In this document: positions 44,767-53,619 of the stretch, in pieces
Numbering within the stretch: the first letter of the stretch is position 1
How the letters are laid out: every line of letters starts with the position of its first letter
Assembly (NCBI GenBank): GCA_002968845.1
Contig: PVBG01000008.1
Coordinates: 62,001-126,000, forward strand
DNA: 64,000 nucleotides
Origin: Neorhizobium tomejilense
Lineage (GTDB): Bacteria > Pseudomonadota > Alphaproteobacteria > Rhizobiales > Rhizobiaceae
Direction of reading: 5' to 3'
Translations under genes and position numbers: made by a program
The notes under the pieces: generated by a model
What the model saw: only the letters and a program-made list of their open reading frames with translations
What the model was told of the DNA's origin: nothing
Databases searched by the model: none

Positions 44767-46848
44767 ATGAAGCTCAGGTGGAAACTTTCGATCGGTCTGG
44801 GTATCGGCCTCGGCGTAGCGGCGGGGCTGGTGGTCGGCCTCGATGCGGCCGACAGGGCCTATCCGCCGCCGCTCGAAAGGGCGAGGGTGGTTTCCGCCGA
44901 AGTGCTGGATGCGGATGGCGAACTGCTGCGCGCCTTCGCGACGCCCGAGGGGCGTTGGCGGCTTCGCACGAGCACCGAAAACGTAGATCCGCGCTTCCTG
45001 AAAATGCTGGTCGCCTATGAGGATCAGCGTTTCTACGAGCATGTCGGCGTCGATCCTTGGGCGCTCGGGCGAGCGATGCTGCAGCTTGTCACCAACGGTC
45101 GCGTCGTGTCGGGCGCTTCGACGCTGTCGATGCAGGTGGCTCGGCTGATCGAACCGCGCGAGAACCGGTCCGTCGCAGCCAAGCTCCGCCAGGTCGCCCG
45201 AGCCATCCAGATCGAGCGGCGGCTGTCCAAGAGGGAAATCCTCGAACTCTACCTCACCCATGCGCCCTATGGCGGCAATCTCGAGGGCGTGCGGGCTGCG
45301 AGCCTTGCCTATTTCGGCAAGGAGCCGCGGCGGCTGACGGTGGCGGAAGCAGCACTTCTGGTCGCCCTGCCACAATCCCCGGAAGGCCGGCGGCCGGATC
45401 GGCATTTCAAGGTTGCTCAGGCGGCTCGCGAACGGGTGCTGATGCGCTCAGCCGTTGCCGCGGTGACCGGCGACGGCGAGTCGGAACGGGCGGCACGCGA
45501 CGGCATCCCGGCACGCCGGCTGCAATTGCCGGCCTATGCGGCGCATCTCGCCGAGGCGGCGATCCGCAAGCAGCCGAAGACCGAGCAGCACAGGACGACG
45601 CTGAAGCGCAGCATCCAGCAGGGGCTGGAACAGGTGGCGAGGGAGGCTTCGGTCAAACTCAGCCCGAAGGTCTCGGTCGCCATGGTGATGGCCGACATCA
45701 CCACCGGCGCGATCGTCGGCGAGGTCGGTTCGGCCGATTATTTCGATGCGAGCCGCTCCGGCTGGGTGGACATGACGCGGGTCAACCGCTCGCCCGGCTC
45801 GACGCTGAAGCCGTTCATCTACGCCCTCGCCTTCGAGCAGGGGCTGGTGTCCCAGGAAACGATCATCGAGGACCGGCCGGCGGATTTTTTCGGCTACCGG
45901 CCCAAAAATTTCGACATGACCTACCAGGGCGATGTCAGCGTCCGCCAAGCGCTGCAACTGTCGCTCAACGTGCCGGCCGTGCGGCTGCTCGATGCCGTCG
46001 GCCCGTCGCGGCTGATGATCCGCTTTCGTCGCGCCGACGTGCGGCCGGTCCTGCCGGTCAACGAGGCGCCGGGCCTGGCGATCGGTCTCGGCGGCGTCGG
46101 CATCACGCTCAAGGATCTGGTGCAGGCCTATGCGGCGCTCGCCAATCGCGGCAATCCGATGCGGATCGGCAATGGCATCGAGGACCAGCCGGGCATGATC
46201 GACGGCGAGCCGCTTCTCGATCCGCAGGCGGTGTGGAACGTTGCGGACATCCTGTCCGACGTGCTGCCGCCGCAGGGCAGCCGAAGGCTCGGCATCGCCT
46301 ACAAGACGGGCACGAGCTACGGTTATCGCGACGCCTGGTCGGTCGGGTTCGACGGACGTCATGTGCTGGGCGTCTGGGTCGGGCGGCCGGACAATGGCGC
46401 GGTGCCGGGCATTGCCGGTTATCAGACCGCGGCGCCGATCCTGTTCGAGGCGTTTTCCAAATCCGGCGTACCGATCACGCCGCTGCCCTCGGCGCCGTCG
46501 GGTGCCGTCCGCATTGCGCAAGCCGAACTGCCGATCAGCCAGAGGCGTTTCTCGATGACCGCGAGCGGGCTGTTTTCCGCCTCGACGCGGGAGCCGGCCC
46601 CACAGATCGTCTATCCGCCGGAAGGCGCAAGGGTCGATCTCGGAGCGCAATCGGGCGATATCTCGCCGCTGGTCCTGAAGCTGCAGGGCGGCCGCGCGCC
46701 GTTCCGCTGGCTCGCCAACGGCAAACCACTCAGCGAGCTGTCCCGCCGCCGAACCAGCGAGTGGAAACCGGATGGTGCCGGTTATTCGACGCTGACGGTG
46801 ATCGACGCCGCCGGCCGTGCCGCCAGCGTCAGGGTTTTCGTGGAATAG
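44767..46848 (+). CDS. pbpC: Penicillin-binding protein 1C
   Basis: A bifunctional peptidoglycan synthase of about 693 residues. An N-terminal membrane anchor (IGLGIGLGVAAGLVVGL) is followed by the GT51 glycosyltransferase domain (LVAYEDQRFYEHVGVDP; GASTLSMQVARL; KREILELYLTHAPYG). The transpeptidase domain has SPGSTLKPFIYAL (SxxK), SLN and YKTGTSYGY (KTGT). The C-terminal BiPBP_C domain (about 595-690) is typical of PBP1C. I use the ATG at 44767, 16 bases after the macroglobulin stop; a TTG at 44737 inside that gene is an alternative. The two genes surely form one transcript. Confidence 0.92.
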   Translation: MKLRWKLSIGLGIGLGVAAGLVVGLDAADRAYPPPLERARVVSAEVLDADGELLRAFATPEGRWRLRTSTENVDPRFLKMLVAYEDQRFYEHVGVDPWALGRAMLQLVTNGRVVSGASTLSMQVARLIEPRENRSVAAKLRQVARAIQIERRLSKREILELYLTHAPYGGNLEGVRAASLAYFGKEPRRLTVAEAALLVALPQSPEGRRPDRHFKVAQAARERVLMRSAVAAVTGDGESERAARDGIPARRLQLPAYAAHLAEAAIRKQPKTEQHRTTLKRSIQQGLEQVAREASVKLSPKVSVAMVMADITTGAIVGEVGSADYFDASRSGWVDMTRVNRSPGSTLKPFIYALAFEQGLVSQETIIEDRPADFFGYRPKNFDMTYQGDVSVRQALQLSLNVPAVRLLDAVGPSRLMIRFRRADVRPVLPVNEAPGLAIGLGGVGITLKDLVQAYAALANRGNPMRIGNGIEDQPGMIDGEPLLDPQAVWNVADILSDVLPPQGSRRLGIAYKTGTSYGYRDAWSVGFDGRHVLGVWVGRPDNGAVPGIAGYQTAAPILFEAFSKSGVPITPLPSAPSGAVRIAQAELPISQRRFSMTASGLFSASTREPAPQIVYPPEGARVDLGAQSGDISPLVLKLQGGRAPFRWLANGKPLSELSRRRTSEWKPDGAGYSTLTVIDAAGRAASVRVFVE

Positions 46849-46956
46849 AATGTTGAAGCTTCCGCGAGGGAAGGCGCTCGGGCATCCGCTTGGCTTCGGC
46901 CAACACTCCGGAGCCCCGCGCAGTCGCCTGCCGTGGTTTTCAAAGATCGGAGAGCC

Positions 46957-47010
46957 CACACGAATGCGGAACCTCATAGTAAAATAATAGTATGGCTCCG
47001 CATTCGCGTG
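46957..47010. repeat. Long inverted repeat (14-bp arms)
   Basis: CACACGAATGCGGA (46957-46970) and TCCGCATTCGCGTG (46997-47010) pair at 13 of 14 positions. The 26-base AT-rich centre contains a further CATA/TATG pair. It lies 108 bases after pbpC and could be a transcript end, a small mobile remnant or an RNA hairpin. Confidence 0.6.
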
Positions 47011-47419
47011 GCCTTAGGCGTCTTCTCGGGGCTTCCGGCCCCTACAGGTGATCATCTCGCCTCGCTGCGTGGCTTTGTTCGCGACTTCCTTTCGGGAAAT
47101 CATGCCACTTGCACGGCTCAACCGAACCGGACATGGCTGTCCGGGGGAGGCTTGATAGGAATGGTCGTCTTGCGACGAGCACTCCATGGCTTTCACCTCT
47201 CCCACCATCCCCGCACGTTACGGTTCCGATGAAAGCGCCGGCTCCCGCCTGCCCGCGAACGTCTCGCGAAACACTCCGGCAACGGAAGCGGGGGGATTGT
47301 AGGCAGAAAGCTGGAGAGCGGGGATGATGAGGCGGTTAAGTTATTGGCGATGCTGGAGAGCGGCGATCAATTATCCGCGGGCAAACGGAAAGACAGCATT
47401 GGCGGGAGCACCCCGCCAT

Positions 47420-47464
47420 ACCCCCCTCTGTCCTGCCGGACATCTCCCCCTCAAGGGGGGAGAT
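47420..47464 (-). repeat. Intergenic palindromic repeat element, copy 1
   Basis: It contains the hairpin ATCTCCCCC-TCAA-GGGGGGAGAT and the flank TGTCCTGCCGGAC. Bases 47429-47464 are an exact inverted copy of 47581-47616. CTCCCC-rich elements of this style recur in rhizobial intergenic regions (recollection). Confidence 0.75.
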
Positions 47465-47580
47465 GGGCCGGAAGCAACCTCTTATCCGACCAAAGGCCCC
47501 TGAGCTTGCCGAGCTCCACGCCCTGCCAGCTTCCTTGCCGTTGCACAAATCAAAGAGGACCGCTGAGCGTGCCTCCCTCG

Positions 47581-47622
47581 ATCTCCCCCCTTGAGGGGGA
47601 GATGTCCGGCAGGACAAAGGGG
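47581..47622 (+). repeat. Intergenic palindromic repeat element, copy 2
   Basis: The inverted copy of the element at 47420-47464: 36 bases identical, then diverging with AAGGGGG against GAGGGGGG. It ends 50 bases before the dppF stop codon and, with copy 1, could fold the dpp transcript end into a large stem. Confidence 0.75.
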
Positions 47623-47672
47623 GTGCTTCACGGCACGACCTCTCTCAAATCGTCGAGCCACCGAAGGAGGCT

Positions 47673-48527
47673 CTAAGCTGCTGCCGTCGCCTTCTTCTTC
47701 GCCACGCGGGCACGGATCGACTCGATGTCGGCTTTCGGCGTCGCCTTGAAAAGCGTGCGGGTATAGTCGTGCTTCGGGTCGGAAAACACCTCTTCGCGGG
47801 TGCCGTATTCCACGGCCTCGCCGAAATACATCACCATCACCTCGTCGGCGATGTAGCGCACGACGGAGAGGTCGTGGCTGATGAAGACGTAGGTGAGGTT
47901 GAACTCGTCCTGGAGATCGGCGAGCAGGTTCAGCACCTGGGCCTGTACCGAAAGGTCGAGCGCCGAAACCGGTTCGTCGAGCACGAGAAGCTTCGGGTTC
48001 ATCATCAGCGCGCGGGCGATCGCGATGCGCTGGCGCTGGCCACCCGAGAACATGTGCGGATAACGGTTATAGTGCTCCGGGCCGAGGCCGACCTTCGTCA
48101 GCATTTCGCTGGCGCGGTCGCGGCGTTCGCCGGCAGACATGTCGGTGTTGATCGCCAAGGGTTCGCCGAGCACATCGCCGATCTTCTGGCGCGGGTTCAG
48201 TGAGCCATAGGGGTTCTGGAAGACGATCTGCACCTTCTGGCGCATTTCCTGGGTCAGGTGGCCGGGGCGGGTATCGACCTTCTTGTTGTCGATCAGCAGG
48301 TCGCCGCCGGTCGGCTCGTCGATGAAGGTCAGCATGCGCGCAAGGGTGGATTTGCCGCAGCCGCTCTCGCCGACGATCGCCAGCGTGTTGCCGCGTTCGA
48401 GCTTGAAGGAAACGCCCTTCACCGCATGGATGATCTTCTTCGGCTTGAAGAGGCCGCCCGGCAGTTCGTAATCGCGCTTGATATCGCGCACTTCGAGCAT
48501 GGTGTTATCGGTCATATTATTGCTCAT
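47673..48527 (-). CDS. dppF: Dipeptide ABC transporter ATPase DppF-like
   Basis: A 284-residue ATPase: Walker A GESGCGKS, signature SGGQRQRIAIARAL, Walker B LLVLDEPVSALD. It is about 45 residues shorter than typical DppF. The frame ends soon after YTRTLFKATPKADIESIR in an Ala/Lys-rich tail, so the cysteine-bearing oligo_HPY extension is absent. The start overlaps the dppD-like stop (ATGA on the minus strand). It is the last gene of the minus-strand dppABCDF operon. Confidence 0.9.
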   Translation of the reverse strand: MSNNMTDNTMLEVRDIKRDYELPGGLFKPKKIIHAVKGVSFKLERGNTLAIVGESGCGKSTLARMLTFIDEPTGGDLLIDNKKVDTRPGHLTQEMRQKVQIVFQNPYGSLNPRQKIGDVLGEPLAINTDMSAGERRDRASEMLTKVGLGPEHYNRYPHMFSGGQRQRIAIARALMMNPKLLVLDEPVSALDLSVQAQVLNLLADLQDEFNLTYVFISHDLSVVRYIADEVMVMYFGEAVEYGTREEVFSDPKHDYTRTLFKATPKADIESIRARVAKKKATAAA

Positions 48528-49381
48528 GCGCGTGCCTCCGGCGCGGGTTCCGGATTGCCGTCGAAGAAGGCGGAAACGGTGGTCAGGCGGTCGCCGGTGG
48601 CGTTTTCCGGCAGGGCCGCCAGCAGCGCCTTGGTATAGTTGCTCTTCGGGCTCTCGAAGAGGGAAAGCACGTCGGCTTCCTCCATCTTGCGGCCCTTGTA
48701 CTGCACGATGACGCGGTCGGCGGTCTCGGCGACCACGCCCATGTCATGGGTGATCATGATCAGGCCCATGCCGTTCTTCGCCTGCAGCGCCATGATCAGG
48801 TCGAGGATCTGCTTCTGGATCGTTACGTCGAGCGCGGTGGTCGGCTCATCGGCGATCAGCAGCTTCGGATTGCAGGCGATCGCAATGGCGATCATCACGC
48901 GCTGGCACTGGCCGCCCGACATCTGGTGCGGAAAGTGGTTCAGCCGCTCTTCCGGGTTGGGCAGGCCAACCTGGCTGAACAGCTCGATGGCGCGGGCGCG
49001 ACGGGCCTTGCTGTCCAGGCCGAGATGGATGCGCAGCACTTCCTCGATCTGGAAGCCGACCGTGAAACACGGGTTGAGGCTGGCGACCGGCTCCTGGAAG
49101 ATCATCGCGATGTCCTTGCCGATCAGCTTGCGGCGCTCGGCCGGGCTGATGTTCTGGATGTCGCGGCCCTCGAAGAGCATGCGGTCTGCGGTGATCTTGG
49201 CGGTCCACGGGAGCAGCCCCATGACGGCGAGCATGGCGACGGACTTGCCGGAGCCGGATTCACCGACGATTGCCAGAACCTCGCCCTTTTCGACCGAGAC
49301 GGAGACGCCGTCGACGGCGCGGAACCAGCCGGTTGCGGTTTCGAATTCGACGATGAGGTTGTCGATTTGCAAGAGCGCCAT
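48524..49381 (-). CDS. dppD: Dipeptide ABC transporter ATPase DppD-like
   Basis: A 285-residue ATPase: Walker A GESGSGKS, signature MSGGQCQRVMIAIAIA, Walker [13 protein letters not shown]. Like its partner it lacks the C-terminal oligo_HPY cysteine cluster, so both ATPases of this system are short forms. It starts two bases after the dppC-like stop and overlaps the dppF-like start by 4 bases. Confidence 0.9.
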   Translation of the reverse strand: MALLQIDNLIVEFETATGWFRAVDGVSVSVEKGEVLAIVGESGSGKSVAMLAVMGLLPWTAKITADRMLFEGRDIQNISPAERRKLIGKDIAMIFQEPVASLNPCFTVGFQIEEVLRIHLGLDSKARRARAIELFSQVGLPNPEERLNHFPHQMSGGQCQRVMIAIAIACNPKLLIADEPTTALDVTIQKQILDLIMALQAKNGMGLIMITHDMGVVAETADRVIVQYKGRKMEEADVLSLFESPKSNYTKALLAALPENATGDRLTTVSAFFDGNPEPAPEARA

Positions 49382-49383
49382 GA

Positions 49384-50301
49384 TCAGGACCTCTTCAGTT
49401 TCGGGTCGAGCGCATCGCGCAGGCCGTCACCCATCAGGTTGATGGCGAGAACGGTGACGAGAATGGCGACGCCGGGGAAGGTGACGACCCACCAGGCGCG
49501 CAGGATGAATTCACGCGCTTCGGCAAGCATCGTGCCCCATTCCGGTGCCGGCGGCTGGGCGCCCATGCCGAGGAAGCCGAGAGCGGCTGCATCGAGAATG
49601 GCGTTCGAAAAGGAGAGCGTCGCCTGGACGATCAGCGGCGCGGTGCAGTTCGGCAGGATGGTGCGGAACATCAGGCGCAGCGGCCCGGCGCCGGCAAGCC
49701 TTGCGGCGGTCACATAGTCGCGGGACTTCTCGGCCATCACGGCGGCGCGGGTGAGGCGCACGAAATGCGGCTGCAGGGTGAGCGCGATGGCGATCATGCC
49801 GTTGGTGAGGCTCGGCCCGAGGATCGCGACGAGCACGAGGGCGAGCAGCAACGACGGGAAGGCGAGGATGATGTCCATCAGGCGCATGATGACGGTATCG
49901 ATCCAGCCGCGGTAATAACCGGCGATCAGGCCGACGACGATGCCGCCGGTAAGCGACAGCGTCGTCACGAAGACGCCGATGAACAGCGAATACTGCGCGC
50001 CATAGATCAGGCGGGACAGGATATCGCGGCCGACAGGATCGGTGCCGAGCAGATAGGACGGGTTGCCGCCCTCGGCCCAGGCCGGCGGAAGCAGGGCGAA
50101 ATCGCGATACTGCTCGAAGGGCGAATGCGGGGCGATGAACGACGCGAAGATCGCCACGATGACGAGGGCGACGAAAATGACGAGGCCCAGAACGGCGCCG
50201 CGATTTTCGGAAAAGTAGAACCAGAACTCGCGGAGCATCTGGCGGCGCATCGCGGCGCTGGAAACCGGTTCGGCGATCTTGGTAACAGTGGTATCGGCCA
50301 C
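49384..50301 (-). CDS. dppC: Dipeptide ABC transporter permease DppC-like
   Basis: A 305-residue permease with the DppC N-terminal helix, LLGTDPVGRDILSRLIYGAQYSL (about 84-106), about six helices, and the EAA-like loop near YVTAARLAGAGPLRLMFRTILPN. GAGAAAATCCC precedes the ATG. It is placed between the dppB- and dppD-like genes, the canonical order of this operon. Confidence 0.92.
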   Translation of the reverse strand: MADTTVTKIAEPVSSAAMRRQMLREFWFYFSENRGAVLGLVIFVALVIVAIFASFIAPHSPFEQYRDFALLPPAWAEGGNPSYLLGTDPVGRDILSRLIYGAQYSLFIGVFVTTLSLTGGIVVGLIAGYYRGWIDTVIMRLMDIILAFPSLLLALVLVAILGPSLTNGMIAIALTLQPHFVRLTRAAVMAEKSRDYVTAARLAGAGPLRLMFRTILPNCTAPLIVQATLSFSNAILDAAALGFLGMGAQPPAPEWGTMLAEAREFILRAWWVVTFPGVAILVTVLAINLMGDGLRDALDPKLKRS

Positions 50302-50327
50302 GGGATTTTCTCCTTCTTGATGCCGGA

Positions 50328-51332
50328 TCAGTGTCGGATTCTGGGGTTGATCAGGCCGTAGAGCAGATCAACGATGAGATTGACGAACATGATGATGGCC
50401 GCGATCAGGAGCAGGCCGCCCTGGATGACGGCGTAGTCGCGGCGGAAGACGCTGTCGACCATCCACTTGCCGATGCCCGGCCAGGAGAAGATCGTTTCGG
50501 TCAGGATGGCGCCGGCGAGCATGACGCCGATCTGCAGGCCGATCGTGGTGATGACCGGGATCATCGCGTTGCGCAGCGCATGGATGCCGACGACGCGGAA
50601 GGGCGAGAGGCCCTTGGCGCGGGCGGTGCGGACGTAGTCTTCCGAGAGCACTTCCAGCATGGCGGAACGCGTCTGGCGGGCGATGACCGCGAGCGGAATG
50701 GTCGCCAGCACGATTGACGGCAGGGCAAGATGGCTGATCGCCGAAGCGAAAGCGCCCTTCTGTCCCGACAGCAGCGAATCGATCAGCATGAAACCCGTGA
50801 CCGGCGGGAAGAAGAACATCAGCGAGATGCGGCCGGAAACCGGGAACCATTGCAGGGTGCCGGAGAACAGGATGATCAGCAGCAGGCCCCACCAGAAGAT
50901 CGGCATCGAATAACCGACAAGCGCGATGCCCATCAGCCCCTGGTCGAAGATCGAACCGCGCTTGATCGCGGCGATCACGCCGGCCGGAATGCCGAGCGCG
51001 ACGGCGATGACGATGGCACAGAAGGAAAGTTCCACGGTCGCTGGAAACAGCGCCCAGAACTGGTCGAGGATCGGCTTCTTGGAAACGATCGACGACCCGA
51101 AATCGCCGGTCAGCACGCCGCCGAGATAATCGAAATACTGGACGACCAGCGGCCGATCCAAACCGAGCTGCGCACTGATCTGGGCATGCCGCTCCGGCGA
51201 CATGACGCGCTCGCCGGAAAGAAGCGCAACCGGATCACCCGGCAGAAGTCGGATAAATGAAAAAGCAATGATCGAGACCCCGATGAAAGTCGGGATCAAC
51301 ACGGCGATACGCCGCAACAGGAAGCCAAACAT
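50328..51332 (-). CDS. dppB: Dipeptide ABC transporter permease DppB-like
   Basis: A 334-residue permease. The N-terminal helix, the LPGDPVALLSGERVMSPE segment, and the EAA-like loop YVRTARAKGLSPFRVVGIHALRNA are typical of DppB. It is 26 bases upstream of the dppC-like gene and is separated from dppA by 156 bases with a strong hairpin. Confidence 0.92.
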   Translation of the reverse strand: MFGFLLRRIAVLIPTFIGVSIIAFSFIRLLPGDPVALLSGERVMSPERHAQISAQLGLDRPLVVQYFDYLGGVLTGDFGSSIVSKKPILDQFWALFPATVELSFCAIVIAVALGIPAGVIAAIKRGSIFDQGLMGIALVGYSMPIFWWGLLLIILFSGTLQWFPVSGRISLMFFFPPVTGFMLIDSLLSGQKGAFASAISHLALPSIVLATIPLAVIARQTRSAMLEVLSEDYVRTARAKGLSPFRVVGIHALRNAMIPVITTIGLQIGVMLAGAILTETIFSWPGIGKWMVDSVFRRDYAVIQGGLLLIAAIIMFVNLIVDLLYGLINPRIRH

Positions 51333-51437
51333 TCGAAACCTTCGTGGTTTTTGGTTCGTGGCCGATTCACGGTTTTGTCAAGCCATGAAGACGGCAATCG
51401 TGGCGTCTTCGCCAAATTTTGGCGTCTCATAAGAAAA

Positions 51438-51468
51438 TGCCGCGGGAAACGCAACGCGTCCCGCGGCA
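51438..51468 (-). terminator. Intra-operon hairpin between dppA and dppB
   Basis: TGCCGCGGGA and TCCCGCGGCA form a perfect 10-bp stem with an 11-base loop. On the coding (minus) strand it is followed by TTTTCTT. It would end part of the transcripts after dppA and protect the dppA mRNA. Confidence 0.8.
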
Positions 51469-51488
51469 AAATCGTCGTGAAGCAGAAA

Positions 51489-53084
51489 TTACTGCGCGAT
51501 ATCGACCGCTTCGAAGGTGAAGTCGCCGAGCGGGCTCTGGGTAAAGCCGGTCACGCCCTTGCGCATCGGAACGACCGAGAGGGAGTGATCGATGGTTGCC
51601 CAGGGAGCGTCCTTCTTGAAGATCGCCTGAGCCTCTTCGTAGAGCTTGGTGCGCTCGGCCAGGTCGGAGACGACCTTGGCCTTCTTCACCAGAGCGTCGA
51701 ACTCCTTGTTGCACCACTGAGCGCGGTTGTTGCCGCCGACAGCATCGCAGCCGAGCAGCGTATCAAGGAAGTTGTCCGGATCGCCGTTGTCGCCGGTCCA
51801 GCCCATGATGGCGGCGCCATCGCGGTTCTTGTCCTTCGAACGCTGCAGGTATTCAGCCCATTCGAAGGAAACGATCTCGACCTTGACGCCAATCTTGGCA
51901 AAGTCGTCCTGGATGATTTCGGCCGCGCGGCGGGCATTCAGCATGTAGGGACGCGAAACCGGCATCGCCCAGACCTTCATGGAAAGGTCCTTGACGCCTG
52001 CGTCGGCGAGCATCTTCTTGGCCGCTTCGAGGTCGTACGTGTCGTCCTGGGTGGCCTTGCTGTAGGACCACATGGTCGGCGGGATCGGGTTGACGGCAGG
52101 TGTCGCCATGCCCTGGAAGACGGAATCGACGATCGCCTTCTTGTTGATCGCCTTGTTCAGCGCCTTGCGGACTTCCAGCTTATCGAACGGAGCCTTGGTC
52201 GTGTTGTAGGCGAGATAGGCGACGTTCAGGCCTTCCTGCTCCAGAACCTGGAGGTTCGGATCAGCCTTCATGGCCTTCACATCGGCAGCGTTCGGATAGG
52301 GCATCAGGTGGCATTCGCCGGCCTTGAGCTTCTGGTAACGGACGGCGGCGTCGGTGGTGATCGCGAACACGAGGTCGTCGATCTTCGGAGCCGGGCCCCA
52401 GAAATCGGCGTTCTTCTTGAAGCGGATGACGGCGTCCTGCTGGTAGCCCACGAAGGTGAACGGACCGGTGCCGACCGGCATCTGGTTCAGCTGTTCCTTC
52501 TTGCCGGCCTTGTCGAGGCTGTCGGCATATTCCTTCGACACGATCGAGGCGAACGGCATGGCGAGGTTGGCGAGGAACGGTGCTTCCGGACGGTTGAGCG
52601 TGACCTTGACGGTCAGGTCGTCGACCTTCTCGATCGACTTGATCAGCTTCGGAAAGCCCATGCCATCGGCATATTCCCAGGTCGCGCCGGAAATGTACTT
52701 GTTCCAGGCGTTCTTCTCGTCGATCTGGCGGCCGATCGAGAAGACGACGTCGTCGGCGTTCAGATTACGGGTCGGCTTGAAGAAGTCGGTCGTCTGGAAC
52801 TTGACGTTCGGACGCAGCTTGAAGGTGTAGACCGTGCCGTCAGCGGAAATCTCCCAGCTCTGGGCGAGGCCTGCTTCCGGCTGGGTCGTGCCCGACTTGA
52901 ACTCGAGCAGGCGGTTGTAGATCGGATGCGCCGAAGCGTCGAAGGTCGTGCCGGCGGTATAGATGCCGGGGTCGAAGCCTTCCGGAGAACCTTCCGAGCA
53001 ATAAACGAAGGTCTTGGCGCTGGCGCCGCTTGCGAAGAATGTTGCCGACAGCAGCGCTGCGGCAAGGGTGAGTTTGTATTTCAT
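51489..53084 (-). CDS. dppA: Dipeptide-binding protein DppA-like
   Basis: A 531-residue periplasmic binding protein of family 5 with a normal Sec signal peptide (MKYKLTLAAALLSATFFASGASA). Landmarks include YCSEGSPEGFDPGIYTAGTTFDA, matching the start of mature DppA, and FKLRPNVKFQTTDFFKP, AFDKLEVRKALNKAI-type and WTGDNGDPDNFLDTLLGCDA segments. The last is a strong DppA hallmark. The match to enteric DppA supports dipeptide or haem/ALA-type ligands. GGGAGATCC precedes the ATG. It is the first gene of the operon. Confidence 0.92.
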   Translation of the reverse strand: MKYKLTLAAALLSATFFASGASAKTFVYCSEGSPEGFDPGIYTAGTTFDASAHPIYNRLLEFKSGTTQPEAGLAQSWEISADGTVYTFKLRPNVKFQTTDFFKPTRNLNADDVVFSIGRQIDEKNAWNKYISGATWEYADGMGFPKLIKSIEKVDDLTVKVTLNRPEAPFLANLAMPFASIVSKEYADSLDKAGKKEQLNQMPVGTGPFTFVGYQQDAVIRFKKNADFWGPAPKIDDLVFAITTDAAVRYQKLKAGECHLMPYPNAADVKAMKADPNLQVLEQEGLNVAYLAYNTTKAPFDKLEVRKALNKAINKKAIVDSVFQGMATPAVNPIPPTMWSYSKATQDDTYDLEAAKKMLADAGVKDLSMKVWAMPVSRPYMLNARRAAEIIQDDFAKIGVKVEIVSFEWAEYLQRSKDKNRDGAAIMGWTGDNGDPDNFLDTLLGCDAVGGNNRAQWCNKEFDALVKKAKVVSDLAERTKLYEEAQAIFKKDAPWATIDHSLSVVPMRKGVTGFTQSPLGDFTFEAVDIAQ

Positions 53085-53619
53085 TTGGATCTCCCGATGA
53101 CCTGTGGCCGGCTTATATGCCGTGCCCGGTGGATGTCTTCAGCTGGAATGGCGCGTATCGTATATAGCGCCCAACGACTGGTATTCCCGTCTTCACCTCC
53201 TGGCCGGCGATATTTCGCTGCGGCCGGCCTACAAAATGCGTTTCTCCTGGCGGGTCCGCGACGGCCTTCAGGCCGTGCATGCCCCTGTTACCTGATTCCG
53301 ATCAACGGCCTCCCGCCGTATCGAATTTCACGCCCGCTTCATTCTTTAGAAAATTTTCCACAAAATTGGCCAAATCTCGGTGCATTCTTATTGGTTTCGG
53401 CGCGTTTCGTAGATTTGCCTGCGGGCCGTGGCGCGGGAGCATAACGATTATGATCCGGTTGTCGAGATACTAACATTCGCGTATCAATCACATCCGTATT
53501 CCTTCCGCCCCATCCCTCCGTACAGCCTGTTTTTGCTGCAATGCCGCATTGCCATCGGCCAGGAATTGGCTACGGTTCGGGCCTTCCGACCAGCATAGAT
53601 CTATCGAGGCAATGGTTTC
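53085..53619. other. Divergent intergenic region between dppA and the M20 gene
   Basis: These 535 bases hold the outward promoters of dppA (minus) and the M20 hydrolase gene (plus). The part around 53335-53475 is AT-rich and contains the palindrome GAAAATTTTC at 53349-53358. I cannot assign -35/-10 boxes with confidence, and I see no believable gene or RNA. Confidence 0.5.

Larger units (their letters stand above)
46849..47672. other. 824-base intergenic region with repeats, no convincing gene
   Basis: This stretch separates pbpC from the convergent dpp operon. It holds a long inverted repeat at 46957-47010 and a pair of inverted 36-base repeats at 47429-47464 and 47581-47616. Short open frames exist on both strands (for example 47014-47208 minus), but they lack good ribosome-binding sites and recognisable sequence. 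I see no RNA gene I can name. Confidence 0.6.

Noticed and set aside
47014..47208. Possible 64-codon minus-strand gene
   Set aside because: No convincing ribosome-binding site, no recognisable sequence, and it lies in a repeat-bearing intergenic region.
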